Source: a bacterium
GTDB taxonomy: Bacteria; Bacillota_I; Bacilli_A; Mycoplasmatales; Mycoplasmoidaceae
DNA length: 64,000 nt
Assembly: GCA_017448105.1 (NCBI GenBank)
Contig: JAFSMC010000001.1
Location: 218,056-282,055 of the forward strand
Direction of reading: 5' to 3'
In this document: positions 10,722 through 20,567 of the stretch, one piece after another
Numbering within the stretch: position 1 is the first letter of the stretch
How the letters are laid out: every line of letters starts with the position of its first letter
Notes under the pieces: model-generated
Told to the model about the DNA's origin: nothing
What the model saw: the letters and a program-made list of their open reading frames with translations, nothing else
Database searches by the model: none
Translations under genes and position numbers: made by a program

Positions 10722-11395
10722 TGAAAAGATCTAAAAAATATGTTGCTTCTGTAAAACTTATTGATAAAGGCAAAATCTATAGTACAAATGAAGCTATAGA
10801 ATTAATCAAGAAAATGGAAACAGCAAAATTTGATGCTTCAATTGATATTGCTATCAAACTTAACCTTGATACTACTAAAGCAGATCAACAATTAAGAGGG
10901 ACAATTGCTTTACCACATTTCTTTGGTAAACCAATCAGGATTTTAGCAATTGATGATACATTAACTAATGATGATGCTAAAACATTAGGTATTAAGGTTG
11001 GCCAAACTGATGTTATTAATGACATTAAGAATGGTTGAATGGAATTTGATGTTATCATAACTACTCCAAAATTCATGCCAGCTTTAAGCAGATTAGGAAA
11101 AATTTTAGGCCCTAAAGGTTTAATGCCTAACCCAAAATTAGGTACAGTGACTACAAATATCAAAAAAACTATTGATGAATTTAAAAAAGGTAAAAACCAA
11201 TATCGTACAGATACATATGGTAATATCCATATGAAAATTGGTAAAGTTTCTGCACCAACTAAAGATATTGTTGAAAATATTGAAGCACTTATTTCATTTA
11301 TTAAATCAAAGCGTCCAAGCACTGTAAAAGGTGATTACATTCAAAATATCGCTATCTCAAGTACTATGGGACCAAGTTTAAAATTAGTTAAATAA
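10721..11395 (+). CDS. rplA: 50S ribosomal protein L1
   Basis: L1 (224 residues) binds the L1 stalk of 23S rRNA and often represses its own operon. Family landmarks are AIELIKKMETAKFDASIDIAIKL, RGTIALPHFFGK (family RG...LPHG.GK), the FDVIITTPKFMP region and LGKILGPKGLMPNPKLGTVT. One TGA Trp at 11036-11038 (NGWMEFD). It is translationally coupled to rplK, with a probable hairpin terminator at 11509. Confidence 0.97.
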
Positions 11396-11508
11396 TTAAA
11401 GTCTTATTGATGAACTTATATTTTGCTAGATAAATTAACAAAAAGTAAAGAATATTACAATTAATTAGTAAAATTACATTGCTGTCTTTAAAAAGCAAAA
11501 ATTTTTGA

Positions 11509-11535
11509 TTTTATGTATGCATAGCATACATAAAA
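11509..11535 (+). terminator. Hairpin after rplK-rplA
   Basis: A perfect 12-bp inverted repeat, TTTTATGTATGC / GCATACATAAAA, with a 3-base loop. It lies in the 177-base gap between rplA and pth and is flanked by A and T runs on both sides. It is the likely end of the rplK-rplA transcript; the A-rich 3' flank makes it imperfect as an intrinsic terminator on the plus strand. Confidence 0.6.
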
Positions 11536-11572
11536 AATATATAATTAGGTAAATGCTTTTTACTTTTTTATT

Positions 11573-12145
11573 ATGAAATTAATCGTTGGTCTTGGTAATG
11601 TCGGAACTTCATACAATAACACTAGACATAATGTTGGTTTTATAGCTTTGAATGCAGTTTTAAAAAGAATTATTGGCAACAATAATATTATTTGACAAAA
11701 AAAGTTTAATGGTGAAGTATTTAGTACTAAAATCAACAATGAAACTTTTGTTTTTGCTAAACCTTCAACATATATGAACTTATCTGGCAATTGTGTTGGG
11801 CCATTAATGCAATTTTATCAATTAATGCCTCAAGATCTTATTGTTATTCAAGATGATTTAGACCAACCACTGGGTAATTTTAAAATTAAAACTACTGGTT
11901 CTGATGGTGGACATAATGGTATTAAAGATATTGTTAATAAACTAAACATCAATAACTTTGTTAGATTTAAAATTGGCGTAGGTAGACCAACTCTAAAATC
12001 TATTGATATTCCCTCTTTTTTAACTGTTGTTAAATTTACAGAAGAAGAATTAAAAAAAATAAATCCAATAATGAACAAATTATTTGATTTTATTAGCTTA
12101 CTTAGCCAACAACCACTTGAAACTGCTATAAGCAAAATAAATTAG
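11573..12145 (+). CDS. pth: Peptidyl-tRNA hydrolase
   Basis: Releases tRNA from prematurely dropped peptidyl-tRNA. The 190-residue protein has the diagnostic N-terminus [19 protein letters not shown] with the catalytic His in TRHN (about residue 20), then [21 protein letters not shown] and the GGHNGIKDI loop, and GVGRP. One TGA Trp is near residue 43. Twelve bases separate it from the nrdD gene, so they may be co-transcribed. Confidence 0.96.
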
Positions 12146-12156
12146 GTAGTAAAAGT

Positions 12157-14112
12157 ATGAAAGCATTGAAAGTTAAAAAAAGAGATGGACGTTATGTCAA
12201 ATTCAATATCAAGAAAATTGATAATGCTATTTTAGCAGCAGTTAAAGCTAATAATTTTAAATTAACAAAAAATGATATTAAAAAAATATCAACAAGTGTT
12301 GTACAAACAATTGAAAAAGAAAAAACTAAAGAAATAGAGGTTGAACACATTCAAGATTTAGTTGTTTTAACTTTATCAAAGTTAAAATATCGTCAACTTG
12401 CAAGAAAGTATCAAGCTTATCGTGATGAAAGAACTAAATTGAGAGAGCAAAAATCACAACTTATGTCTGTGGTTAGTCAAATTGGTGTGGAAACTGATAG
12501 AGATAATGCTAACGTTGGTAACAACTTTTCAGCTAAACTGCTACGTATTGCTTCAGAAGCAAACAAATGACATATTTTATTAAAACTATTGCCTAGAGAA
12601 ATCGCTTATTACCACGAAAATGGTGATTATTATATTCACGACTTAGATAGTTACAACTTAACTGTCAATTGTTTGCACTTACCAACCTCAAAATTAATTA
12701 AAGAAGGTTTTAATACTGGTTATGGTACTATCTTACCTTGTCAATCCATTGAAACAGCTGCTGCAATCTCTTGTATTGCATTACAGGCAAGCCAAAATGA
12801 TATGTTTGGTGGACAAAGTCACCCAAACTATGACAATGATTTGGCTGATGTTATCCCATCAACAAGAGCAAAAGTTATTGAATTTATCAAAAAGAGTGGT
12901 GGAAACTATAAAAATAGAAAAGTCATTGATGAAATAGTTGAAATAAAAGTCCGTCACGCAATGCAATCAGTGGTTTACAACTTAAATACTATGCATTCGC
13001 GAGCTGGAAGCCAAGTCCCATTTTCTTCAATAAATATTGGATTACCAAAAAATAAAGATGCAGCTTTAATTTGTCAATGTTTCTTAGAAGAATATGAAAA
13101 AGGTTTGGGACACGGTGAACAGCCCATCTTCCCAAATATTATTTTTAGAGTTAAAGCAGGTGTAAACAGAGATCTTAGTGATCCTTATCACTACTTATTT
13201 AAATTAGCAGCAAGAGTAGCATCAAAAAGAATGAATCCAACATTCATGAATATTGATGCTGATTTTAACAAAGAATATTATGATAAAGGTATTCTCCCTG
13301 CAACTATGGGTTGTAGAACTTATCTTTTACCAAACGTTAATGGTAAGCCGGGGGTTGAAGGACGCGGCAACAATGCACCATGTACCATTAACTTAGTAAG
13401 ATTAGCAATACTTGCTAAAAAAGATGTTGATAAGTTTTTTAATGAACTAATCAAAATGTGTGAATTGGCAAAAAACCAATTACTTCACCGATTTAATATT
13501 TTAAAAAAACTAAGAGTTAAAGATTTACCATTTGTTGCTGGTCAAAAACTAATGAAAGGCAGTGAAAACTTAAAACCAACTGATTCAATTGAGCCAATTA
13601 TGAAAAATGGAACATGAGGAATTGGTTTTATTGGCCTAGCTGAAACATTAAAGCTTCTGACTGGTTTTCACCATGGCGAATCTAAAGAAAGCCAAAAACT
13701 TGGAATTAAAATTGTCCAAACTATTAAAAATTGTTGTGATAAATACAAAAAAGAATACAAACTTAACTTCAGTTGTTATGCAACTCCTGCTGAAGGATTA
13801 AGTGGTAAGTTTACTGTTATTGATAAAAAGATGTTTGGCAATATTCCATGAATTATTTCTAAAGGATTCTACACTAATTCCTTCCATATTCCAGTGGACT
13901 ATCCTATTTCAATAGCTAAAAAACTTGAACTTGAAGCACCTTACCATAAATTATGCAATGGTGGGCACATTTCATATGTTGAATTTGACAATTATCCAAC
14001 ATGTGATGACGTTGTAAAAGTGATTACTTATGCTTACACTAAAACAAATATCAATTATGTCGGTATTAACTTTCACATTAGATATTGTTTAGATTGCAAT
14101 GATAGTAAATAA
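12157..14112 (+). CDS. nrdD: Anaerobic ribonucleoside-triphosphate reductase, core chain lacking the glycyl-radical tail
   Basis: The class III reductase makes dNTPs from NTPs without oxygen. Residues ~3-95 form the ATP-cone regulatory domain. The catalytic barrel follows, with candidate thiyl-chain cysteines Cys172 (VNCLHLP) and Cys386 (MGCRTYL), plus NTMHSRAGSQVPFSSIN, GRGNNAPCTINL, ATPAEGLSGKF and EAPYHKLCNGGHISYVE. The frame then ends YCLDCNDSK at residue 651: it has the first CxxC of the C-terminal zinc ribbon (C644, C647) but neither the second CxxC nor the R-x-x-G-Y radical motif. Those occur in the separate gene at 15858. There is no sign of a frameshift at the stop; nrdG starts 2 bases later. 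Confident as NrdD; truncation is seen directly. Confidence 0.95.
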
Positions 14113-14114
14113 TA

Positions 14115-14627
14115 ATGAAAATAAGATTGGCTGGTATTCTACCAAATTCAAATAGTAATGGACCTGGATTAAGAAAAGTTTTCTTTTCACAAGGTTGTTC
14201 AAAACATTGTGATGGTTGTTTCAACCAACACACTTGGTCTTTTGAGGGCGGAAAAATGTGTGATTGCGATAAATTAATTAAAGAAACTATTGACGAAACT
14301 TATCTTGCTGGTGTAACTTTTTCTGGTGGTGATCCTTTTGAACAACCCGAACCATTTGCCTACATAGCAAAAAAATTTAAAAAACATAAAATCAATATTT
14401 GATCATATACAGGTTATACATTAGAAGAAATTCTTGCTTTAGCTAAGAAAAATAAGTTTATTAATGAACTACTGCATAACATTGATGTTCTTGTTGATGG
14501 CAGATTTGACAAAAATCTAACTAATAAAAAAGTTATTTTTCGTGGTTCTTCTAATCAAAAAATTATTGATGTTCAAAAATCATTAAAAATGAAAAAAATG
14601 ATTTTATGGGAGGAAAGCAATGAGTAA
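14115..14627 (+). CDS. nrdG: Anaerobic ribonucleotide reductase activating protein (radical SAM)
   Basis: NrdG uses a [4Fe-4S] cluster and S-adenosylmethionine to abstract hydrogen from the glycyl residue of NrdD. The 170-residue protein has the radical-SAM cysteine triad in GCSKHCDGCFN (C-x3-C-x2-C, residues ~28-35), the N-terminal NGPGLRKVFFSQGC and the GGDPFEQ motif typical of NrdG. A TGA Trp occurs at IWSYTG. The length matches the family. Its natural target glycine is not on the adjacent NrdD chain but on the 62-residue protein at 15858. Its stop lies inside the next gene. Confidence 0.95.
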
Positions 14628-15801
14628 TGAAAATAAAAAGATAAGGGTAACATGCCCTCATTGTGGAAAAGAATTTAGTTTGGAAGAAGCGTATGTTGGC
14701 AATGCTGTTAATCTAATCAATGAAAAAGAATTTAATAATAGACTTAATGAAGCTCTTAAAAATAAAAGTAATGAATGACAATTAAAATGAAATCAAAAAG
14801 AAAAAGCTTTATTAAAAGAGTGTCAAGAAAAATTAGATAAAGAAAAAGACACAAGTAACAATTTAAAAATAAAATGCAAAGAACTTGAAACTACAAATAA
14901 GTCGCTTGAAAACAAATACAAAAGTGATATCAAAATTGCAATCAAAGATTTGCAAGTTGAAAATGCCAAACTTAAAAATGATAATGAGACTCAGATACGA
15001 ATGTTTCAAGACAAAATAAAAAGTATGGAAGAATTTAAGAGCAAACAATCAGTTAAAGATTTTGGTGAATCACTTGAACAATATTGTTTTAATCAATTTA
15101 ATACTTGAAAGTCAAATGGTGCCTTCCCAACAGCTAAATTGGAAAAAGATAACAAAATTAGTCATGAATCAGGTTCTAAAGGTGACTTTATTTTTAAGGA
15201 TTATGTTGATGATAAAGAATATGTCTCAATTATGTTTGAAATGAAGAATGAACAAGATACTACTAAAACAAAACATAAAAATAGTGATTTCTTCAAAGAA
15301 TTAGATAAAGACAGAAAAGAAAAGAATTGTGAATATGCTATTCTTGTTTCTTGCTTAGAACTAAATAACAAAATGTATGATCAAGGTATTGTAGATGTCT
15401 CATACATTAGTGGATATGAAAAAATGTATGTTGTTCGCCCCGATTATTTTGTTACAGTTATCAGTCTTATAACTAATCTTGCAAAAAAGAATATCTCATT
15501 ACAATATCAACTCCAAAGTTACCAACATAAGAATATCGATATAACTAATTTTGAAGAAAAATTAAAAGCATATAAAGAAAGCTGTCAAAAAAATATGTCA
15601 CGTGCTGATAATGATTTTACAAATGCTATTAATGAAATTAATAAAAGCATCAAACACCTTGAAGCCACTAAAGAAGAATTATTAAAATCAAACAATCAAT
15701 GACATAAAGCTAACAATAAAATCCAAGATTTATCAATTCGCAGCTTAACTTATAATAATCCAACAATGAAAAAAATGTTTGATGATGCAAGAAAAAAATA
15801 A
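14620..15801 (+). CDS. DUF2130 protein with zinc knuckle, coiled coil and PD-(D/E)XK-like motif
   Basis: A 393-residue protein. Residues 12-15 hold a CPHC half zinc finger (CPHCGKEFS). Residues ~30-145 are a Lys/Glu-rich coiled coil. Residues ~150-290 match the DUF2130 core as I remember it (KDFGESLEQYC, GSKGDFIF, FEMKNE). Within it, Asp189 ... Glu207-x-Lys209 fits a PD-(D/E)XK nuclease active site. A second coiled coil closes the protein. The ATG overlaps the end of nrdG by 8 bases with GGGAGG at 14608-14613, so it is coupled to nrdG. Molecular function is unknown; nuclease activity is inference. Confidence 0.75.
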
Positions 15802-15857
15802 TTTTTATTTTTTAAAAATAATGTAATAATTTAAACACATAAGAAAGAAGCACTAAC

Positions 15858-16046
15858 ATGACTAAGACTACATATTTAAAACCAGGTGAAAAAGTTTGCC
15901 CAAGATGTGGATCAACACACATTATGGAAATCTCAAGAATTACAGGTTATCTATCGTTTGATGAACGTTTTGGTGAATCAAAATGCAAAGAAAGAAGCAA
16001 AAGAGTTGATCACAACAACAAACATATTCAAAATTACACTAAATAA
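15858..16046 (+). CDS. Detached glycyl-radical domain of NrdD
   Basis: A 62-residue protein, too short to stand alone as an enzyme. It carries VCPRCGS (C14, C17), then ISRITGYLS with candidate radical residue Gly30, and an ERFGESKCKERSKRVDH tail. This is the pattern of the last ~50 residues of class III NrdD (second CxxC of the zinc ribbon, R-x-x-G-Y-L, then F-x-x-G-K-x-x-E-x-x-x-R-x-x-H). It supplies exactly what the chain at 12157-14112 lacks. A 56-base A/T-rich gap separates it from the DUF2130 gene; the Shine-Dalgarno site is weak. GrcA/YfiD, a detached glycyl domain for pyruvate formate-lyase, is a known analogue, but the CPRC knuckle and RITGYL favour NrdD over PFL. Confidence 0.88.
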   Translation: MTKTTYLKPGEKVCPRCGSTHIMEISRITGYLSFDERFGESKCKERSKRVDHNNKHIQNYTK

Positions 16047-16095
16047 TTAAAATAAATCAGCAATAAGCGAAAATCTTTTAACGATTCCACTTCTT

Positions 16096-16121
16096 TTTAT
16101 TTAATTTGTTTATTAAATAAA
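16096..16121. terminator. Bidirectional hairpin between the nrd locus and fprA
   Basis: A perfect 10-bp inverted repeat TTTATTTAAT / ATTAAATAAA with a 6-base loop. It lies in the 92-base gap between two convergent genes and is placed to stop transcripts from either side. Confidence 0.5.
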
Positions 16122-16138
16122 CTATGTTTCTTATTATC

Positions 16139-17281
16139 CTATTTTTTAATTGTGGCAACTAAAGGTGCCACTTGTTTATCCAAATCATCTAAATTTATTG
16201 CTGATTTGATAGTCACAGTGCCAATAATATTCATATTTTTGATGGTTGATAGTTGTTGTTTTAATACTGTACCCGCCATTGGTGCTCAGGTACCGTTTTC
16301 AACAATAATAATGTTTTTATTTTGTCAATTTTTAGCAATCATATTGTTTACAAAGTTTTGCATAGCAGGAAAAACGCCATTATTGTATGTAGTAGTAGCC
16401 AAAATAATATTTTTATATTCAAATGCTTTTTCAATTGCTTCTGAATGATCATAAGAAATTAAGTCAATTGCTTCACAATTTAATTTCTTAGCTAAAAATA
16501 AAGCAGCATCTTTTGTGTGGCCATAAACACTTGTATAAAAAATGATAAAATCATTTTTTTCTGCTTCATAAGAAGATCAAAGATTATAAATACCAGTATA
16601 TTCTTTAATATTCTTGTCAAGAATAGGTCCATGTAACGGACATATTTGGTTTATTGACACATTTTTTAATTTATTAAGTAAAGCTTGTACTTGCATACCA
16701 AATTTACCCACAATATTAAAATAATATCTTCTTGCTTCACATTTTCAATCTTCTTTGACATCTAGGGTGCCAAATTTACCAAAAGCATCAGCACTAAACA
16801 ATGTTTTTGTTTTAGTTTCATAACTTACCATAACTTCTGGTCAATGAACAAATGGAGCAGAATAGAAAACAAGTTCTAATGAGCCAATTGATAATTTTTG
16901 ATTATCACTAACAACTAATTTATTAGTTATTGTGGTTTTATAAAATTGGTTGATAAACACAAAAACTGCTGTTGAAGCAACAACAGTAACATTAGGGTAG
17001 GTACTTAAGAATTTAACGATACCTGCTGAATGATCTGGTTCAACATGATGAATAACTAAATATTTTGGATGTTTATCTCTTAAAACAGATTTAATATTGT
17101 TTAATCATTCATCAACAAATTTATAATCAACTGTATCCAAAACAGCTATTTCATTGCCATCTTCTAACAAGTAAGAGTTATAAGCTATTCCATTAGGAAT
17201 AGCATATTGTCCTTCAAACAACTTACTTATATGATCATTACAACCAATATAGTGAATATTTTCATTAATTTTAAAACTCAT
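16139..17281 (-). CDS. fprA: Flavodiiron protein (A-type flavoprotein, O2/NO reductase)
   Basis: A 380-residue cytosolic enzyme reducing O2 to water or NO to N2O. The N-terminal metallo-beta-lactamase domain keeps the diiron ligands: HHVEPDHS (H-x-E-x-D-H, residue ~81), the later VHWPEVMV His, SADAFG (Asp) and PLHGP (His). From ~residue 252 a flavodoxin domain begins IIFYTSVYGHTKDAA (FMN phosphate loop) with ATTTYNNGVFP and ENGTWAPMAG. There is no rubredoxin domain. Six TGA Trp codons are used. It converges on the split nrdD locus, suggesting protection of radical enzymes from oxygen. Electron donor not visible here. Confidence 0.93.
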
Positions 17282-17296
17282 ACTTGTTGCCTCAAA

Positions 17297-17935
17297 CTAT
17301 ACTTTAGCTTTTCTTAGTTTTGGAAAGTTTCATGGATTAGCTTTGCTTAATGTGTGACAGTGTCTGCATCTTGCTTCATAACTTTCAATGTCACCAATCA
17401 TGATTTGATCACGACCACCTTGTTTTTTTTGCGCTGATTTTAGACGTTCTGAAAAAGATGCTTCAGCACCGCATGTCATACAGATAGCTTTTAATTTAGT
17501 TACTTTTTCAGCAACAGTAATAATATTAGTCATAGTTTTAAATGGATTACCGTCAAAGTCCATGTCTAATCCAGCAACTAAAACAATGTAGTTATTGTTA
17601 GCCAAATAATTACATACATTACATAATTCTTCATCAAAGAATTGTGCTTCATCAATTGCAACTACTTGTACAATTTCAGATGCTTTATTAACATGTCCAA
17701 TAATATCAATAGCCTTTTCAACTGAAATAGATGTAAATTCACGTCCATCTCTACTTTTTGCTCTTTTGCCACCTGATCGTGTATCTTTAGTTGGCGTAAA
17801 AAGTAAATATTTAGCTTCAGAATATTTAAGAAGATTTATTCTTCTTAGTAATTCTTCACTTTTGCCCGCGAACATTGGACCACAAATTACTTCTATCCAA
17901 CCTTTTTGTCTGCCAAATGCATTAACCTTTGCCAT
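17297..17935 (-). CDS. tdk: Thymidine kinase (type II)
   Basis: Phosphorylates thymidine with ATP for dTTP salvage. The 212-residue protein has the P-loop GPMFAGKSEELLRRI from residue 19, the Walker B-like VVAIDEAQFFDEEL, and a structural zinc site from CMTC and CRHC pairs, all typical of the TK1-like family. The C-terminus extends through a TGA Trp to PKLRKAKV. A strong GGAGG precedes the ATG. Together with the kinase at 8.7 kb and NrdD it provides dNTPs. Confidence 0.96.
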
Positions 17936-17957
17936 AAAAAACCTCCAATTGATTTAT

Positions 17958-19055
17958 TTATATATTAAAACGAAAATAACAAACATCCCCGTCTTTAATA
18001 ACATAATCCTTTCCCTCTACTCTTAGTAACCCAGCTGCTCTAACATTCTTTTCAGATTTTAGGTTAATTAAGTCACTACTATTCATAACTTCTACCCGAA
18101 TAAATCCTTTTTGAATATCAGAATGGATTAAACCAGCACATTCTGGCGCTAGCATACCATTATTAAATGTTCAAGCTTTAACTTCATCTTCACCAAATGT
18201 GAAAAATGATGATAAATTAAGCAATTTGTAAGCCATCATAATTAATTTATCTAAACCAGTATAAGAAAGATTTAAACTTTGGATAAATTCTTGTCTTTCT
18301 TGATCATTTAATAAAGATATCTCATATTCCAATTTAATAGAAACAGGAAGTAATAAATCATTTGTTGAAAGCAATGATTTTAATTTTTGATAATGTTTGT
18401 TATTAACAATAGCTTCTTGACTAGCATCATCAACATTAGCAATATATAAAACAGGCTTAGCAGTTAAAAAACCATCATGTTTAATAGTTTGTTTTTCTTC
18501 CTCTTCTAAAGATAAATCTTTAATCAATTTGTTCTGTGAAAGATGATCTTTAATTTTTGTGTATAAAGCAATTAATTTTTGTGCTAATTTATCACCTGAT
18601 TGGCCTTTGCGGTAATTCTTTTCAATCTTTTTGTTAACCAAATCAAGATCAGAAATAATTAACTCAACGTTAACTATTTCCATGTCTCTTTTTGGATCAA
18701 CATTATCATAAACATGAGTAATTGCCTTATCTTCAAAACATCTAATTACATGACAAATTGCATGTGTTTCACGAATATTAGCCAAAAATTGATTGCCTAA
18801 ACCTTCACCTTTTGAAGCGTTTTTAACTAAACCAGCAATATCAACAAATTGACAAATTGCTGGAGTGACTTTTTTAGGATGAATTAACTGAGCTAATTTA
18901 GTTAGTCTTTCATCTGGCACTGCAACCACCCCGACATTAGGTTTAATAGTAGCAAATGGGTAATTTGCTGCTTCTACATTAGAATTTGTAATTGTGTTGA
19001 AAAGTGTTGACTTGCCAACATTGGGTAATCCAACAATACCAATAAATAAATTCAT
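17958..19055 (-). CDS. ychF: Redox-regulated ATPase YchF (Obg-like ATPase)
   Basis: A ribosome-associated P-loop ATPase of the OBG family, 365 residues. The N-terminus has G1 GLPNVGKSTLFN and NYPFATIKPNVGVVAVPDERL, then DIAGLVKNASKGEGLGNQFL; a coiled-coil region follows. The C-terminal TGS-like domain ends ...AAGLLRVEGKDYVIKDGDV.YF.FN, as in YchF. One TGA Trp near 18170. The ATG overlaps the fba stop (TAATG), so translation is coupled to the aldolase. Confidence 0.96.
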
Positions 19056-19966
19056 TATGCTTTGCCAACACTACCAAACATAGTGAATTTTTCAAGACAT
19101 ATTTGTTCAATAGCTTCTACACCTGGAGCTAATAATTTTCTTGGGTCAAAGCCTTTTTTCTTAAGGTCAAGGTCTTTTTTAGCTGCAATATATTTACGTG
19201 TTGCAGCAGCAAAAGACAATTGACATTCAGTATTAACATTAATCTTGCAAACACCTAAACTAATTGCTTCTTTAATTTGTTTTTCCGGAATTCCAGTTCC
19301 GCCATGTAAAACAAGTGGGATACCATCAGTTGCTTCAGTAATTTTTTGTAATCTTTTAAAATTTAAACCTTTTCAGTTTTTAGGATAAATTCCATGAATG
19401 TTACCAATACCAGCAGCTAAACAACAAATCTTAGTTTTCTTAACAAGTAAAGAACATTCTTCTACAGAAGCTAATTCACCATTAGATACTGTTCCATCTT
19501 CACTGCCACCAATGCCGCCAACTTCTGCTTCAACAGATGCATGATGTTTCTTGGCCAATTTAACAATTATGTTAGTTTTAGCAATGTTTTCATTGATAGG
19601 TAGTCTTGAACCATCAAACATTACTGAACTAAAACCAACATTTAAACATTCAATACAAGCTTCAAAAGAACCATGATCTAAATGCAAAGCAACAGGAATG
19701 GTTATTTTATTGTATGCAATAGTATTTTTAACCATATCAACAACATTACCAAAACCATGCATATATTTACCAGCACCAGCACTAACACCAAGAATAACAG
19801 GCGTATTAGATTTTTGTGCAGCATTTAAAACGGCTTTAATTCATTCAAGATTATTAATATTAATTTGTGCAACTGCATAGTGATTTGCACGTGCTTTTTT
19901 AAGCATTTGGTCCATGTTTACTAGAGGTTTTAATTTACCTCGGCAAAAATGGCAACGGCAAAACAT
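19055..19966 (-). CDS. fba: Fructose-bisphosphate aldolase, class II, with unusual Cys-rich N-terminal extension
   Basis: The zinc-dependent glycolytic aldolase, 303 residues. Motifs: AVAQININN, VALHLDHGS (zinc His), VMFDGSRLP, AEVGGIGGSEDG, GNIHGIYP and LHGGTGIP. Conserved sequence begins at LVNMDQMLKKA, which lies upstream of the first internal ATG. The real start must therefore be the ATG at 19966, 7 bases after GAGGAGG and fused to the rpoE stop in TAATG. This adds about 15 residues, MFCRCHFCRGKLKPL, with three cysteines that other aldolases I know lack. The order rpoE-fba is a Firmicute trait. Confidence 0.93.
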
Positions 19967-20460
19967 TAATTATCCTCCTCAGAATCATCAACATCATCTT
20001 CTTTAAAACTAAGATCATCTTCATTTTCTGTTTCTTCAAGAATTTCAGTAGCAACATTGTGAGTTTTTTTGTATTCAGAATAATCAGATTTTAATTCGTC
20101 TTCGTCAAAAAACATTTCATCATTAAGCCAGTCTTGATCATCAGCAGTGAAATCGACATCTTTATCTAAAAGTGCTGCATCATCTTTTTCGCTGTCAAAG
20201 TCATATAATGAATTTTCATAATTAGCAATTTCTACAGATGTTAAAAATTCTCTAATTCTTCATTTCTTGCCACCAATAAAGATAAAACGTGGATCTTCTA
20301 ATAAGTCAATATAAAATTGGCCTACAAGTTCACGTTCACTTTTATCAAGTTTAGCTTTCTTAACTAATTCTTCTCAAATTTGTCTAAAAGTAAATGGCTT
20401 ATTTTTGAAGTTTTTTATTGCACATTCATAAGCCAAAGTAATAAGTGGTTTGTGTTCCAT
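19966..20460 (-). CDS. rpoE: RNA polymerase delta subunit
   Basis: A 164-residue protein with an N-terminal HARE-HTH winged-helix domain (residues 1-85; EHKPLITLAYECAIKN, PFTFRQIWEELVKKA, YIDLLEDPRFIFIGGKKW) and a long acidic Asp/Glu-rich tail, the hallmark of delta. It promotes polymerase recycling in Firmicutes. Two TGA Trp codons. Its last codons (SEEDN) also encode the Shine-Dalgarno site of fba. It is probably the first gene of the rpoE-fba-ychF-tdk transcript. Confidence 0.93.
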
Positions 20461-20542
20461 AAATGTCCTTTATTTACAAAATAGAAAGTAGGTGTATTAT
20501 AAACTAATATTTTCAATAGATAAATATTAAAAGAATATAAGT

Positions 20543-20567
20543 AAAATTAGATTAAAAATCTAATTTT
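20543..20567 (-). terminator. Hairpin at the end of the HD-hydrolase gene
   Basis: A perfect 11-bp inverted repeat AAAATTAGATT / AATCTAATTTT with a 3-base loop. It begins in the stop codon of the leftward HD gene and ends before the rpoE promoter region, so it probably ends the gltX-HD transcript. Confidence 0.5.

Noticed and set aside
14100..14120. Frameshift or sequence error truncating nrdD
   Set aside because: The stop is TAA (not TGA), nrdG begins 2 bases later, no other frame there codes the missing tail, and the missing tail exists intact as its own gene at 15858.
14113..15857. Intron or intein between the two nrdD parts
   Set aside because: The intervening DNA is fully occupied by two sensible genes (nrdG, DUF2130); no splice, intein or group I/II features were seen.
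15858..16046. GrcA/YfiD-like spare part for pyruvate formate-lyase
   Set aside because: It has the CPRC zinc knuckle and RITGYL of NrdD; no pyruvate formate-lyase gene is in the window, and the core NrdD next door lacks exactly this piece.
16152..16448. Plus-strand open frame inside fprA
   Set aside because: It is a shadow of the strongly conserved minus-strand flavodiiron gene.
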